DNA from: Thermoleophilia bacterium
GTDB lineage: Bacteria > Actinomycetota > Thermoleophilia > Gaiellales > Gaiellaceae
DNA length: 5,263 bases
Direction: 5' to 3'
Assembly: GCA_029858755.1 (NCBI GenBank)
Contig: JAOUEK010000176.1
Location: 1 to 5,263, forward strand
A program made the translations under genes and the position numbers. The notes below the pieces were generated by a model. The model did no database searches, had not been told where the DNA came from, and was given only the letters and a program-made list of their open reading frames with translations. Positions 1 to 4,722 of the stretch are shown piece by piece. The stretch's first letter is position 1. Each line of letters opens with the position of its first letter.

Positions 1-2
1 CC

Positions 3-31
3 GAGAGCCCGACCTCGCGGCGTCGGGCCTC
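3..31. terminator. Strong GC hairpin at window edge, possible terminator of an upstream gene
   Basis: Seen: GCCCGAC (7-13) pairs perfectly with GTCGGGC (22-28) around an 8-nt loop. GAG (3-5) pairs with CTC (29-31) across a single bulged A at 6, giving about 10 base pairs. There is no clear U-tract afterwards, only a pyrimidine-rich stretch near 49-56. Inference: this is the terminator of a gene to the left of the window or of a convergent gene. The strand cannot be decided because the neighbouring gene is not visible. U-less hairpins are common in GC-rich genomes, so chance structure is a real alternative. Confidence 0.4.
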
Positions 32-108
32 AGCCAGACGCCCGGTCGTTCCTCTTGCCGGCTCCGCGAGCCACGCGCGCGTGCGGCGGGCCCGTACACC
101 CTCGGCCC

Positions 109-114
109 TAGACT
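109..114 (+). promoter_or_regulatory. Predicted -10 element (TAGACT) of a leaderless promoter for the phoH operon
   Basis: Seen: TAGACT at 109-114 fits the actinobacterial TANNNT -10 pattern and ends 7 bases before the GTG start codon at 122. Transcription normally begins about 7 bases after the hexamer, so the transcript would start at or within a base or two of the start codon. No recognisable -35 (TTGACA-like) lies 16-19 bases upstream. The only purine-rich stretch before the GTG, GAGAGG at 115-120, is one base from the start, too close to act as a Shine-Dalgarno. Leaderless mRNAs are well established in actinobacteria. The assignment is inference from spacing. Confidence 0.55.
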
Positions 115-121
115 GAGAGGC

Positions 122-1081
122 GTGCAGGACGTGATCACGGTTCCGAACGAGGTCGCCGCGGAGCTCGCCGGCGTCGGTGACGGGGTGCTCGATACGCTGC
201 GGGAGCGGCTCGGGTGCACGATCGCCCTGCGCGGGAACCGCCTCACGCTGGACGGCGACGAGCTGCACGTGGCCGAGGCGAGGGCGGTGCTGGACGAGCT
301 GGTCGAGCTCGTCGAGGGCGGGCACCAGATCGGCCCCGACACGGTCGGCGCCGTCGTCGCCGCGCTGGACCAGGCGGAGGACATCAGCGAGGTGTTCGAC
401 GACGTCGTCTGGCGCCACCGAGGCAAGAAGATCGCGCCGAAGACGGTGACGCAGAAGCGCTACGTCGACGCCATCCGCTCGGGGACGGTGACGTTCGCCA
501 TCGGCCCGGCGGGAACCGGGAAGACGTACCTGGCGATCGCGCTCGCCGTCGCTGCGCTGTCGGACAAGGCGGTGGGCCGGATCATCCTCACACGGCCCGC
601 GGTCGAGGCCGGCGAGCGGCTCGGCTTCCTTCCCGGTGACGTGCTGGCGAAGGTCGACCCGTACATGCGCCCGCTGTTCGACGCGCTCTACGACACCATG
701 GACCCCGACCGCCTGAACGCGTACATCGAGCGCGGCACGATCGAGGTGGCGCCGCTCGCGTTCATGCGTGGCCGCACGCTCAACGACTCGTTCGTGATCC
801 TCGACGAGGCGCAGAACACGACGCCGGAGCAGATGCAGATGTTCCTCACGCGGCTCGGGTTCGGCTCGAAGATGGTGGTGACCGGCGACGTCACGCAGGT
901 CGACCTGCCACGCGAGCAGGCCTCGGGCCTGATCCAGGTGCGGACGATCCTCGAAGACGTCGACGGCATCGCCTTCGTGGAGTTCACGCACCAGGACGTC
1001 GTGCGGCACAAGCTCGTGCAGCGCATCGTCGAGGCGTACAAGCAGCACGCCGAGCAGACCGGCGACACCCGGCGCCGCTGA
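122..1081 (+). CDS. phoH: PhoH-like P-loop ATPase (PhoH/YbeZ family)
   Basis: This 319-residue cytoplasmic ATPase is of the PhoH/YbeZ family, which is linked to RNA metabolism and works beside the YbeY endoribonuclease. An N-terminal KH-like region (about 1-70) precedes the PhoH ATPase domain (about 105-310). Walker A is GPAGTGKT at 128-135. The ILTRPAVEAGERLGFLPGD block (155-173) and Walker B VILDEAQN (225-232) are intact, as is the sensor-like VVTGDVTQVDLP (252-263). Length is normal for the family. The GTG start is chosen because translation from it begins directly in the conserved N-terminal region and it sits 7 bases after a -10 hexamer, consistent with leaderless translation. It is first in a five-gene operon, with the ybeY start 4 bases past its stop. 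The family name comes from phosphate-starvation induction in E. coli. No Pho box is visible here and no phosphate role is claimed. The family call is secure; the exact substrate is unknown. Confidence 0.96.
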   Translation: MQDVITVPNEVAAELAGVGDGVLDTLRERLGCTIALRGNRLTLDGDELHVAEARAVLDELVELVEGGHQIGPDTVGAVVAALDQAEDISEVFDDVVWRHRGKKIAPKTVTQKRYVDAIRSGTVTFAIGPAGTGKTYLAIALAVAALSDKAVGRIILTRPAVEAGERLGFLPGDVLAKVDPYMRPLFDALYDTMDPDRLNAYIERGTIEVAPLAFMRGRTLNDSFVILDEAQNTTPEQMQMFLTRLGFGSKMVVTGDVTQVDLPREQASGLIQVRTILEDVDGIAFVEFTHQDVVRHKLVQRIVEAYKQHAEQTGDTRRR

Positions 1082-1085
1082 CCCG

Positions 1086-1463
1086 ATGCTCCACATCGAG
1101 GTCGAGAACCGCAGCGGGGTCGACGTCGACGGGGCCGCGGCGACGGAGCTCGCCCGCCGCGTGCTCACGGCGGAGGGCGTCGACGACGGCGAGCTCGGCC
1201 TCGCGTTCGTCGCGCCCGAGGAGATCCGCGGCCTCAAGCGTGACCACCTCGGGATCGACGAGGAGACCGACGTGCTCTCCTTCCCGATCGACGGGCGCGA
1301 CCCACTCCCCGACGGCGTCCCGCGGCAGCTCGGCGACGTGATCCTCTGCCCGCAGGTGACGGGCGCAGAGTGGCGCGGCCCCCTGGCGCACGGGCTGCTG
1401 CACCTGCTCGGGTACGAGCACGGGAGGGCGATGGAGGAGCGCGAGCGGGCGGTGCTGCGATGA
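1086..1463 (+). CDS. ybeY: YbeY endoribonuclease (rRNA maturation factor), compact form
   Basis: YbeY is a single-strand-specific, zinc-dependent endoribonuclease needed for 16S rRNA 3'-end maturation and ribosome quality control. The H-x3-H-x5-H metal site is intact as HGLLHLLGYEH (His102, His106, His112). The conserved TDVLSFP (61-67) and LGDVILC (82-88) strands are also present. At 125 residues the protein is short for the family (usually about 150). The segment between LGD and the histidine motif is about 11 residues shorter than in E. coli YbeY as I recall it, and the C-terminus ends 13 residues after the last metal histidine. The arginine before TDVLSFP that is conserved in E. coli-type proteins is a leucine here (Leu56), as seems usual in actinobacterial versions. 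There is no clear Shine-Dalgarno; the ATG lies 4 bases after the phoH stop, so coupling is likely. Its stop overlaps the next start (ATGA). Confidence 0.93.
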   Translation: MLHIEVENRSGVDVDGAAATELARRVLTAEGVDDGELGLAFVAPEEIRGLKRDHLGIDEETDVLSFPIDGRDPLPDGVPRQLGDVILCPQVTGAEWRGPLAHGLLHLLGYEHGRAMEERERAVLR

Positions 1464-2182
1464 GAGCCAGGCGCCGCCCGACGATCCTCGACAGCTTCAA
1501 CTACGCCTTCGAGGGGATCATCCACGTGCTGCGCACGCAGCGGAACATGCGCACGCACTTCGCGATCGCCGCCGGCGTGCTGATCGCGGCGCTCTCCTTC
1601 GACGTCAACCGGCTGGAGCTGATCGCCCTGCTGCTCGCAATCGCCTTCGTGCTCATCGCCGAGATGATCAACTCCGCCGTCGAGGCGGCCGTCGACGTCG
1701 CCTCGACCTCGTTCGACCCGCTGGCCAAGCTCGCGAAGGACATCGCCGCCGGCGCCGTGCTGATCGCAGCCTTGAACGCCGTGGCGATCGGCTACCTCGT
1801 CTTCTCCGGCGACGTGGCCCGCGAGAGCGGCCGCTTCCTCGACCGGCTCTCGGAGACGCCCGAGGAGCTGACGCTGATCGCCCTGGCGCTGACGACGATC
1901 GCGGTGATCGCCCTGAAGGCGGTCGCCGGTCGCGGCACGCCGCTGCGCGGCGGCTGGCCGTCGGGGCACGCCGCGGTCGCCTTCGCCGGCTGGATGGCGG
2001 TGACGCTCGCGCTCGACGACTCGGGTCACCGCTTCCTCATCTCCTCGCTGACGTTCATCATGGCTCTGCTCGTGGCCCAGACGCGCATCGAATCGGGTGT
2101 CCACTCTTCGGTGGAGGTCGCCGCCGGAGGGCTGATGGGCGCGATCGTCACGCTCGCCGTCTTCCAGCTCTTCGCCGCATGA
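1460..2182 (+). CDS. Fusion of DgkA-type undecaprenol/diacylglycerol kinase with PAP2-family phosphatase
   Basis: This 240-residue polytopic membrane protein has two opposing domains. Residues 1-115 are a Gram-positive-type DgkA kinase: NYAFEGI (14-20), RTQRNMRTHF (25-34), catalytic AEMINSAVEAAVD (67-79, with Glu68, Asn71, Glu75) and LAKLAKDIAAGAVLI (88-102). Such proteins phosphorylate undecaprenol (or diacylglycerol) with ATP. Residues about 136-240 are a shortened PAP2 domain: Lys153, PSGH (167-170), and TRIESGVHSSVE (208-219), which matches the third motif with Arg209 and His215 but Glu219 in place of the usual Asp. I see three hydrophobic segments in the kinase half and about four in the phosphatase half. 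The ATG at 1460 is chosen because it overlaps the ybeY stop as ATGA and begins the DgkA homology. Longer upstream starts add 30 low-complexity residues translated from ybeY DNA. Inference: it tunes the lipid-carrier pool for cell-wall synthesis. Direction of net flux and true substrate are not known. Confidence 0.9.
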   Translation: MRARRRPTILDSFNYAFEGIIHVLRTQRNMRTHFAIAAGVLIAALSFDVNRLELIALLLAIAFVLIAEMINSAVEAAVDVASTSFDPLAKLAKDIAAGAVLIAALNAVAIGYLVFSGDVARESGRFLDRLSETPEELTLIALALTTIAVIALKAVAGRGTPLRGGWPSGHAAVAFAGWMAVTLALDDSGHRFLISSLTFIMALLVAQTRIESGVHSSVEVAAGGLMGAIVTLAVFQLFAA

Positions 2183-2562
2183 GCACGCCCGACGACGAGC
2201 TCCTCGCTCTCGCCGACGCGGCCGCGGCGCACGCGTACGCGCCGTACTCCCACTTCCACGTCGGGTGCGCGGTGCTGGCCCGCGACGGGCGCGTGATCGA
2301 GGGCGTCAACGTCGAGAACGCCGCCTATCCGCTCGGCGTGTGCGCAGAGCGCGCCGCGCTCGCGCGCGCAGTCGCCGAGGGCTACGGCCCGGGCGACTTC
2401 GCCGTCGCGGCGATCACCGCGTCCCCGTGCGGCGGCTGCCGTCAGTGGCTGGCGGAGATGGAGGTCGAGCGCGTCGTCTTCCGCAACGGCGATCGCGTGG
2501 TGACGATGACGGTCGACGAGCTGTTGCCGGAGCAGTTCGAGCCGGGCTCGCTGCCCGAATGA
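2179..2562 (+). CDS. cdd: Cytidine deaminase, tetrameric zinc type
   Basis: This enzyme hydrolyses cytidine and deoxycytidine to uridine and deoxyuridine in pyrimidine salvage. Its 127 residues match the short homotetrameric class. Substrate-binding residues lie in PYSHFHVGC (22-30) and NVENAAYP (44-51). The catalytic zinc site is CAE (55-57: Cys55 ligand, Glu57 proton shuttle) and PCGGCRQ (83-89: ligands Cys84 and Cys87). All key residues are present, and the C-terminal LLPEQF matches the family's closing motif. The ATG overlaps the kinase-phosphatase stop by 4 bases and no Shine-Dalgarno precedes it, so it probably relies on translational coupling. Its own stop overlaps the era start in the same way. 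Placement between dgkA and era is the standard order in Firmicutes. The specific substrate range cannot be read from the sequence. Confidence 0.97.
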   Translation: MSTPDDELLALADAAAAHAYAPYSHFHVGCAVLARDGRVIEGVNVENAAYPLGVCAERAALARAVAEGYGPGDFAVAAITASPCGGCRQWLAEMEVERVVFRNGDRVVTMTVDELLPEQFEPGSLPE

Positions 2563-3419
2563 GGTCAGGCTTCGTCGCCGTCGCAGGCCGGCCCAACGTC
2601 GGCAAGTCGACGCTCGTCAACGCGCTCTGCGGCGACAAGGTCGCGATCACCTCCACGGTCCCGAACACGACCCGCCGCCGGATCTACGGCGTGGTCAGCG
2701 GCGACGACTGGCAGCTGGTGCTCGTCGACCTGCCGGGGTTCCAGCGTCCCATGGACGCCCTCACCGAGCGCATGCAGGACACCGTCGACGGCTCGATGCA
2801 GGACGTCGACCTCGTGCTGCTCGTGGTCAGCGCCCGCGATCGCATCGGCGCCGGCGACCGCTTCGTCGCCCGGCGCGTGTTCTCCCTCGGGGTGCCGGTG
2901 ATCATCGCCCTCAACAAGATCGATCGGCTGAAGCACGGCCACGTCGCCTCGCAGATGAAGACGGCGGCCACGCTCGGCGACTTCCACGCCCTGCACCCCG
3001 TGAGCGCGAAGACCCGCGACGGGATCGGCGAGCTCCGTGACGATCTCGTCTCGCTGCTGCCCGAGGGGCCCGCTCACTTCCCCACGGACGCCGCCACCGA
3101 TCTCTCGCTCGAGGAGCGCGTGGCGGAGGTGATCCGCGAGAAGGCGCTCCACCTCACACGCGAGGAGGTGCCGCACGCGGTCGCGGTGGTCGTGCAGGAG
3201 ATCGGCGAGCGCGAGGTCGACGCCGTCCTGATCGTCGAGACGGAGTCGCAGAAGGGCATCCTCGTGGGCAAGCGGGGAGCGATGGTGCGCGAGATCGGCA
3301 CGCGCGCGCGCCCGGAGGTGGAGGCGCTCGTCGGCCACAAGGTGTTCCTGCGGCTGGTGGTCAAGGTGCGGTCGAAGTGGCGCCGCGACCCGACGCAGTT
3401 CGAGCGCTTCGGCCTGTAG
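2559..3419 (+). CDS. era: GTPase Era, 16S rRNA-binding 30S assembly factor
   Basis: Era is an essential GTPase that binds the 3' end of 16S rRNA through its KH domain and checks late 30S assembly. The 286-residue product has G1 GRPNVGKS (10-17), G2 within NTTRRRI (36-42), G3 DLPG (57-60), G4 NKID (119-122) and G5 SAK (149-151). A C-terminal type-II KH domain follows (about 200-285) with QKGILVGKRG (231-240, GKRG as the nucleic-acid-binding loop), IGTRAR (246-251) and the VKVRSKWR segment (268-275). G3 reads DLPG where Era usually has DTPG. The chosen ATG overlaps the cdd stop as ATGA and starts two residues before the beta-1 strand. Upstream in-frame codons only translate cdd DNA out of frame. 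It is the last gene of the operon. The recO gene that often follows era is not here. Confidence 0.97.
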   Translation: MRSGFVAVAGRPNVGKSTLVNALCGDKVAITSTVPNTTRRRIYGVVSGDDWQLVLVDLPGFQRPMDALTERMQDTVDGSMQDVDLVLLVVSARDRIGAGDRFVARRVFSLGVPVIIALNKIDRLKHGHVASQMKTAATLGDFHALHPVSAKTRDGIGELRDDLVSLLPEGPAHFPTDAATDLSLEERVAEVIREKALHLTREEVPHAVAVVVQEIGEREVDAVLIVETESQKGILVGKRGAMVREIGTRARPEVEALVGHKVFLRLVVKVRSKWRRDPTQFERFGL

Positions 3420-3431
3420 GAGCAGGCTCGC

Positions 3432-3456
3432 CTCGCCCGACCGCGCGCGGGCCGAG
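3432..3456 (+). terminator. GC hairpin just after era, weak terminator candidate
   Basis: Seen: CTCGCCCG (3432-3439) pairs with CGGG (3448-3451) and CGAG (3453-3456) around an 8-nt loop, with one bulged C at 3452. It begins 12 bases after the era stop. No U-tract follows. With the larger hairpin at 3466-3492 it could end the phoH-era transcript. In DNA this GC-rich, a stem of this size can arise by chance. Confidence 0.25.
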
Positions 3457-3465
3457 ACTGCAGGC

Positions 3466-3492
3466 CGGTCTTCGGCTCCGAGCCGAGGGCCG
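3466..3492 (+). terminator. Twelve-pair hairpin downstream of era, possible U-less terminator
   Basis: Seen: 3466-3477 pairs over its whole length with 3481-3492 (12 pairs, two of them G-U) around a CCG triloop. The TCGGCT/AGCCGA core is perfect. The two G-U pairs are on the + strand transcript. It lies 46 bases after the era stop and no U-run follows. Function as terminator of the five-gene operon is inferred from position, between one operon and a gene with its own strong ribosome binding site. It overlaps the start of the probable gene relic, so it may simply be coding-derived structure. Confidence 0.35.
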
Positions 3493-3601
3493 CACGACGG
3501 AGGCGGCGGGCCAGCTCGAGCGCGCGCGGGCCTTCTACCGGGGGGTCGGCGCGGCGCGGTACCTGGAGCGGGTCGAGGAGCCGCTCGCCGACTCGGCGTA
3601 G
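3470..3601 (+). pseudogene. Probable 3'-terminal relic of a cyclase/TPR-ATPase-type gene
   Basis: This frame is open from inside era to a TAG at 3599-3601. Its last 43 codons read like a genuine protein tail: [19 protein letters not shown] (3479-3535), [11 protein letters not shown] (3536-3568), then a short acidic end. I recall this pattern (a helical repeat with QLERALAFYRSVGATRY followed by a short terminus) as the usual C-terminus of large actinobacterial adenylate/guanylate-cyclase or AAA-ATPase proteins with TPR-like repeats. Only the tail is present. The preceding hundreds of codons would have to lie where era is, and no plausible own start or ribosome binding site exists (the only ATG, at 3377, is inside era). 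Inference: a rearrangement left a dead 3' end here. The alternative is a chance open frame in GC-rich DNA. The family call is from memory and unverified. Confidence 0.45.
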
Positions 3602-3604
3602 CGG

Positions 3605-3677
3605 GCCCCGACGCGGCTCCGTAGTTCGCCGAAGCGGCCTCAGGTCGCGCCCCGATGCGGCTTTCGTCGCCGACGCG
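3605..3677. repeat. Imperfect direct repeat, two copies about 44 bp apart
   Basis: Seen: 3605-3636 and 3649-3677 share GCCCCGA, GCGGCT and TCGCCGA blocks in the same order, with a few substitutions and a 3-base length difference in the middle. The copies sit between the gene relic and the ribosome binding site of the ABC operon. They could be a local duplication or paired binding sites in the ABC operon's 5' region. No clear -10/-35 pair was found in this stretch, so a regulatory role is speculative. Confidence 0.3.
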
Positions 3678-3697
3678 CGATGCTCGTGCCAGCGATC

Positions 3698-3705
3698 GGA
3701 GGAGG
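3698..3705 (+). promoter_or_regulatory. Strong Shine-Dalgarno (GGAGGAGG) for the ABC ATPase gene
   Basis: GGAGGAGG lies 5 bases before the ATG at 3711 and fixes the start of the ABC ATPase. It contrasts with the first operon, where no gene has a good ribosome binding site. This marks 3711 as the start of an independently translated unit. Confidence 0.8.
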
Positions 3706-3710
3706 CGCAT

Positions 3711-4430
3711 ATGGCTCCTATCGTCGAGGCGCGCTCCGTCGCGAAGGCCTACGACACCGGTGTCGTGCAGGTGCAGGCCCTCCGCGGAGTGGATCTCGAG
3801 CTCGAACGAGGAGAGATGGTCGCGATCATGGGCCCGAGCGGCTGTGGCAAGACCACGCTGCTCAACTGCCTGTCCGGGCTCGACTCGATCGACGACGGTG
3901 ACGTCCTGATCGAGGGCACGGCCCTGTCGCAGATGTCCGACCGGGAGCGAACCGACTACCGCGCCCGGCGCATGGGGTTCGTCTTCCAGTTCTACAACCT
4001 GATGCCCGTCCTCACCGCCGTCGAGAACGTCGAGCTGCCACTCCTCGTCGCGCGCGTCGGGGCAGGCGAGGCACGGCGGCGCGCTCTCGACGCCCTCGGG
4101 CTCGTCGGGCTCGCCGATCGTGCGCACCACGTCCCGGATGCGCTGTCCGGCGGCGAGCGCCAGCGCGCGACGATCGCGCGCTCCCTCGTCAACGACCCCG
4201 CGATCGTCTGGGCCGACGAGCCGACCGGCGACCTCGACTCCGAGAACGCGGCCGAGATCGTCGAGCTCATGCGCAGGCTCAACGTCGAGCACTCGCTGAC
4301 GTTCCTCATCGTCACCCACGACATCGCCGTCGGCCGCAAGACGGACCGCATCGTCCGCATGCTCGACGGCCAGGTCGTCGAGGAGCAACGACTGGAGGTG
4401 CCGCATGTACTCGCGGGTCACGCAGCTTGA
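3711..4430 (+). CDS. ABC transporter ATP-binding protein, MacB/LolD type
   Basis: This 239-residue ATPase belongs to the MacB/LolD/FtsE-like group that powers permeases acting by mechanotransmission (macrolide or peptide efflux, lipoprotein release, envelope remodelling). All nucleotide-binding elements are present: Walker A GPSGCGKT (41-48), Q-loop Gln93 in [10 protein letters not shown] (90-99), signature LSGGERQR (145-152), Walker [13 protein letters not shown] (165-176) and H-loop VTHD (201-204). The [18 protein letters not shown] segment is typical of the MacB/LolD group. The start follows a strong Shine-Dalgarno at 3698-3705. The C-terminal 26 bases overlap the next gene, and the permease follows that, so the three are one operon. 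The substrate cannot be read from the ATPase. No accessory periplasmic (MacA-like) gene is in the window. Confidence 0.95.
   Translation: MAPIVEARSVAKAYDTGVVQVQALRGVDLELERGEMVAIMGPSGCGKTTLLNCLSGLDSIDDGDVLIEGTALSQMSDRERTDYRARRMGFVFQFYNLMPVLTAVENVELPLLVARVGAGEARRRALDALGLVGLADRAHHVPDALSGGERQRATIARSLVNDPAIVWADEPTGDLDSENAAEIVELMRRLNVEHSLTFLIVTHDIAVGRKTDRIVRMLDGQVVEEQRLEVPHVLAGHAA
4394..4399 (+). promoter_or_regulatory. Shine-Dalgarno (GGAGGT) for the ABM-like gene, inside the ATPase gene
   Basis: GGAGGT sits 5 bases before the ATG at 4405, within the last codons of the ABC ATPase. It supports 4405 as a real start despite the 26-base overlap and shows that this small gene has its own ribosome loading in addition to any coupling. 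Confidence 0.75.
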
Positions 4431-4716
4431 GGTCGACACCGTCCGCTTCACAATCGACGACGCCGTCAACCTGTTCAGCGAGCACGTGCTGCCGGCGCTC
4501 CGCGAGCTGGACGGCTTCCAGGGCATCGTCGTACTCGCGACACCCGAAGGGAAGGGGGAGATCATCACCTTCTGGGACACGCAGGAGGAAGCGGCCGGGG
4601 CCGCGGCCTTCGGCAGTGAGGCGCTCGAGCAGTTCGTCACCCTCTTCCGCGCCCCGGCGGGCCGGGAGCAGTACGAGGTGGTGCTCGCCGACCTGCCCGA
4701 GACGATCGTGCACTAG
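4405..4716 (+). CDS. Small ABM-like dimeric alpha/beta-barrel protein
   Basis: This 103-residue soluble protein has the pattern of a ferredoxin-like dimeric alpha/beta-barrel (antibiotic biosynthesis monooxygenase-like) domain. A first strand (YSRVTQLEV, 2-10) is followed by a helix (about 17-34, ending [11 protein letters not shown]), strand IVVLATP (41-47), strand [12 protein letters not shown] (52-63), another helix (about 70-82), and a final strand [10 protein letters not shown] (88-97). The [12 protein letters not shown] turn and the [10 protein letters not shown] strand are the features I associate with the family. Members include heme-degrading and quinone-forming monooxygenases but also many non-catalytic or ligand-binding proteins, and no catalytic residue can be assigned here. 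It starts within the ATPase gene (26-base overlap, good Shine-Dalgarno) and ends 6 bases before the permease, so it is made with the transporter. A role with the exported compound is inference. Confidence 0.72.
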   Translation: MYSRVTQLEVDTVRFTIDDAVNLFSEHVLPALRELDGFQGIVVLATPEGKGEIITFWDTQEEAAGAAAFGSEALEQFVTLFRAPAGREQYEVVLADLPETIVH

Positions 4717-4722
4717 GCGGCG

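Noticed and set aside
55..60. TTGCCG as a -35 box for the phoH promoter
   Set aside because: It lies 48 bases before the TAGACT hexamer, far outside the usual 16-19 base spacing.
60..72. Small GGCTC-CGC-GAGCC hairpin upstream of phoH
   Set aside because: It is only five pairs in very GC-rich DNA, with no adjacent U-tract or conserved context. It is too weak to annotate.
1370..1459. Longer N-terminus for the kinase-phosphatase gene starting at 1370
   Set aside because: The extra 30 residues are Ala/Arg/Gly-rich translation of ybeY DNA in another frame. DgkA homology begins at the ATG at 1460, which also forms the ATGA overlap.
2265..2558. Longer N-terminus for era starting at 2265
   Set aside because: The added residues are arginine-rich out-of-frame translation of cdd. 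The GTPase fold begins at the ATG at 2559.
3377..3469. A 74-codon protein-coding gene starting at the ATG at 3377
   Set aside because: The start lies inside the era C-terminus with no ribosome binding site, and the first 30 codons look like frame-shifted era and spacer. Only the last part resembles a real protein tail, so it is annotated as a relic instead.
2565..4640. A very long (691-codon) open frame on the minus strand spanning era and the ABC genes
   Set aside because: It runs opposite three strongly supported genes. Its translation is low-complexity (rich in Asp, Arg, Ala, His, Glu) with no recognisable motif. Such frames arise from G/C third-position bias in GC-rich coding DNA.
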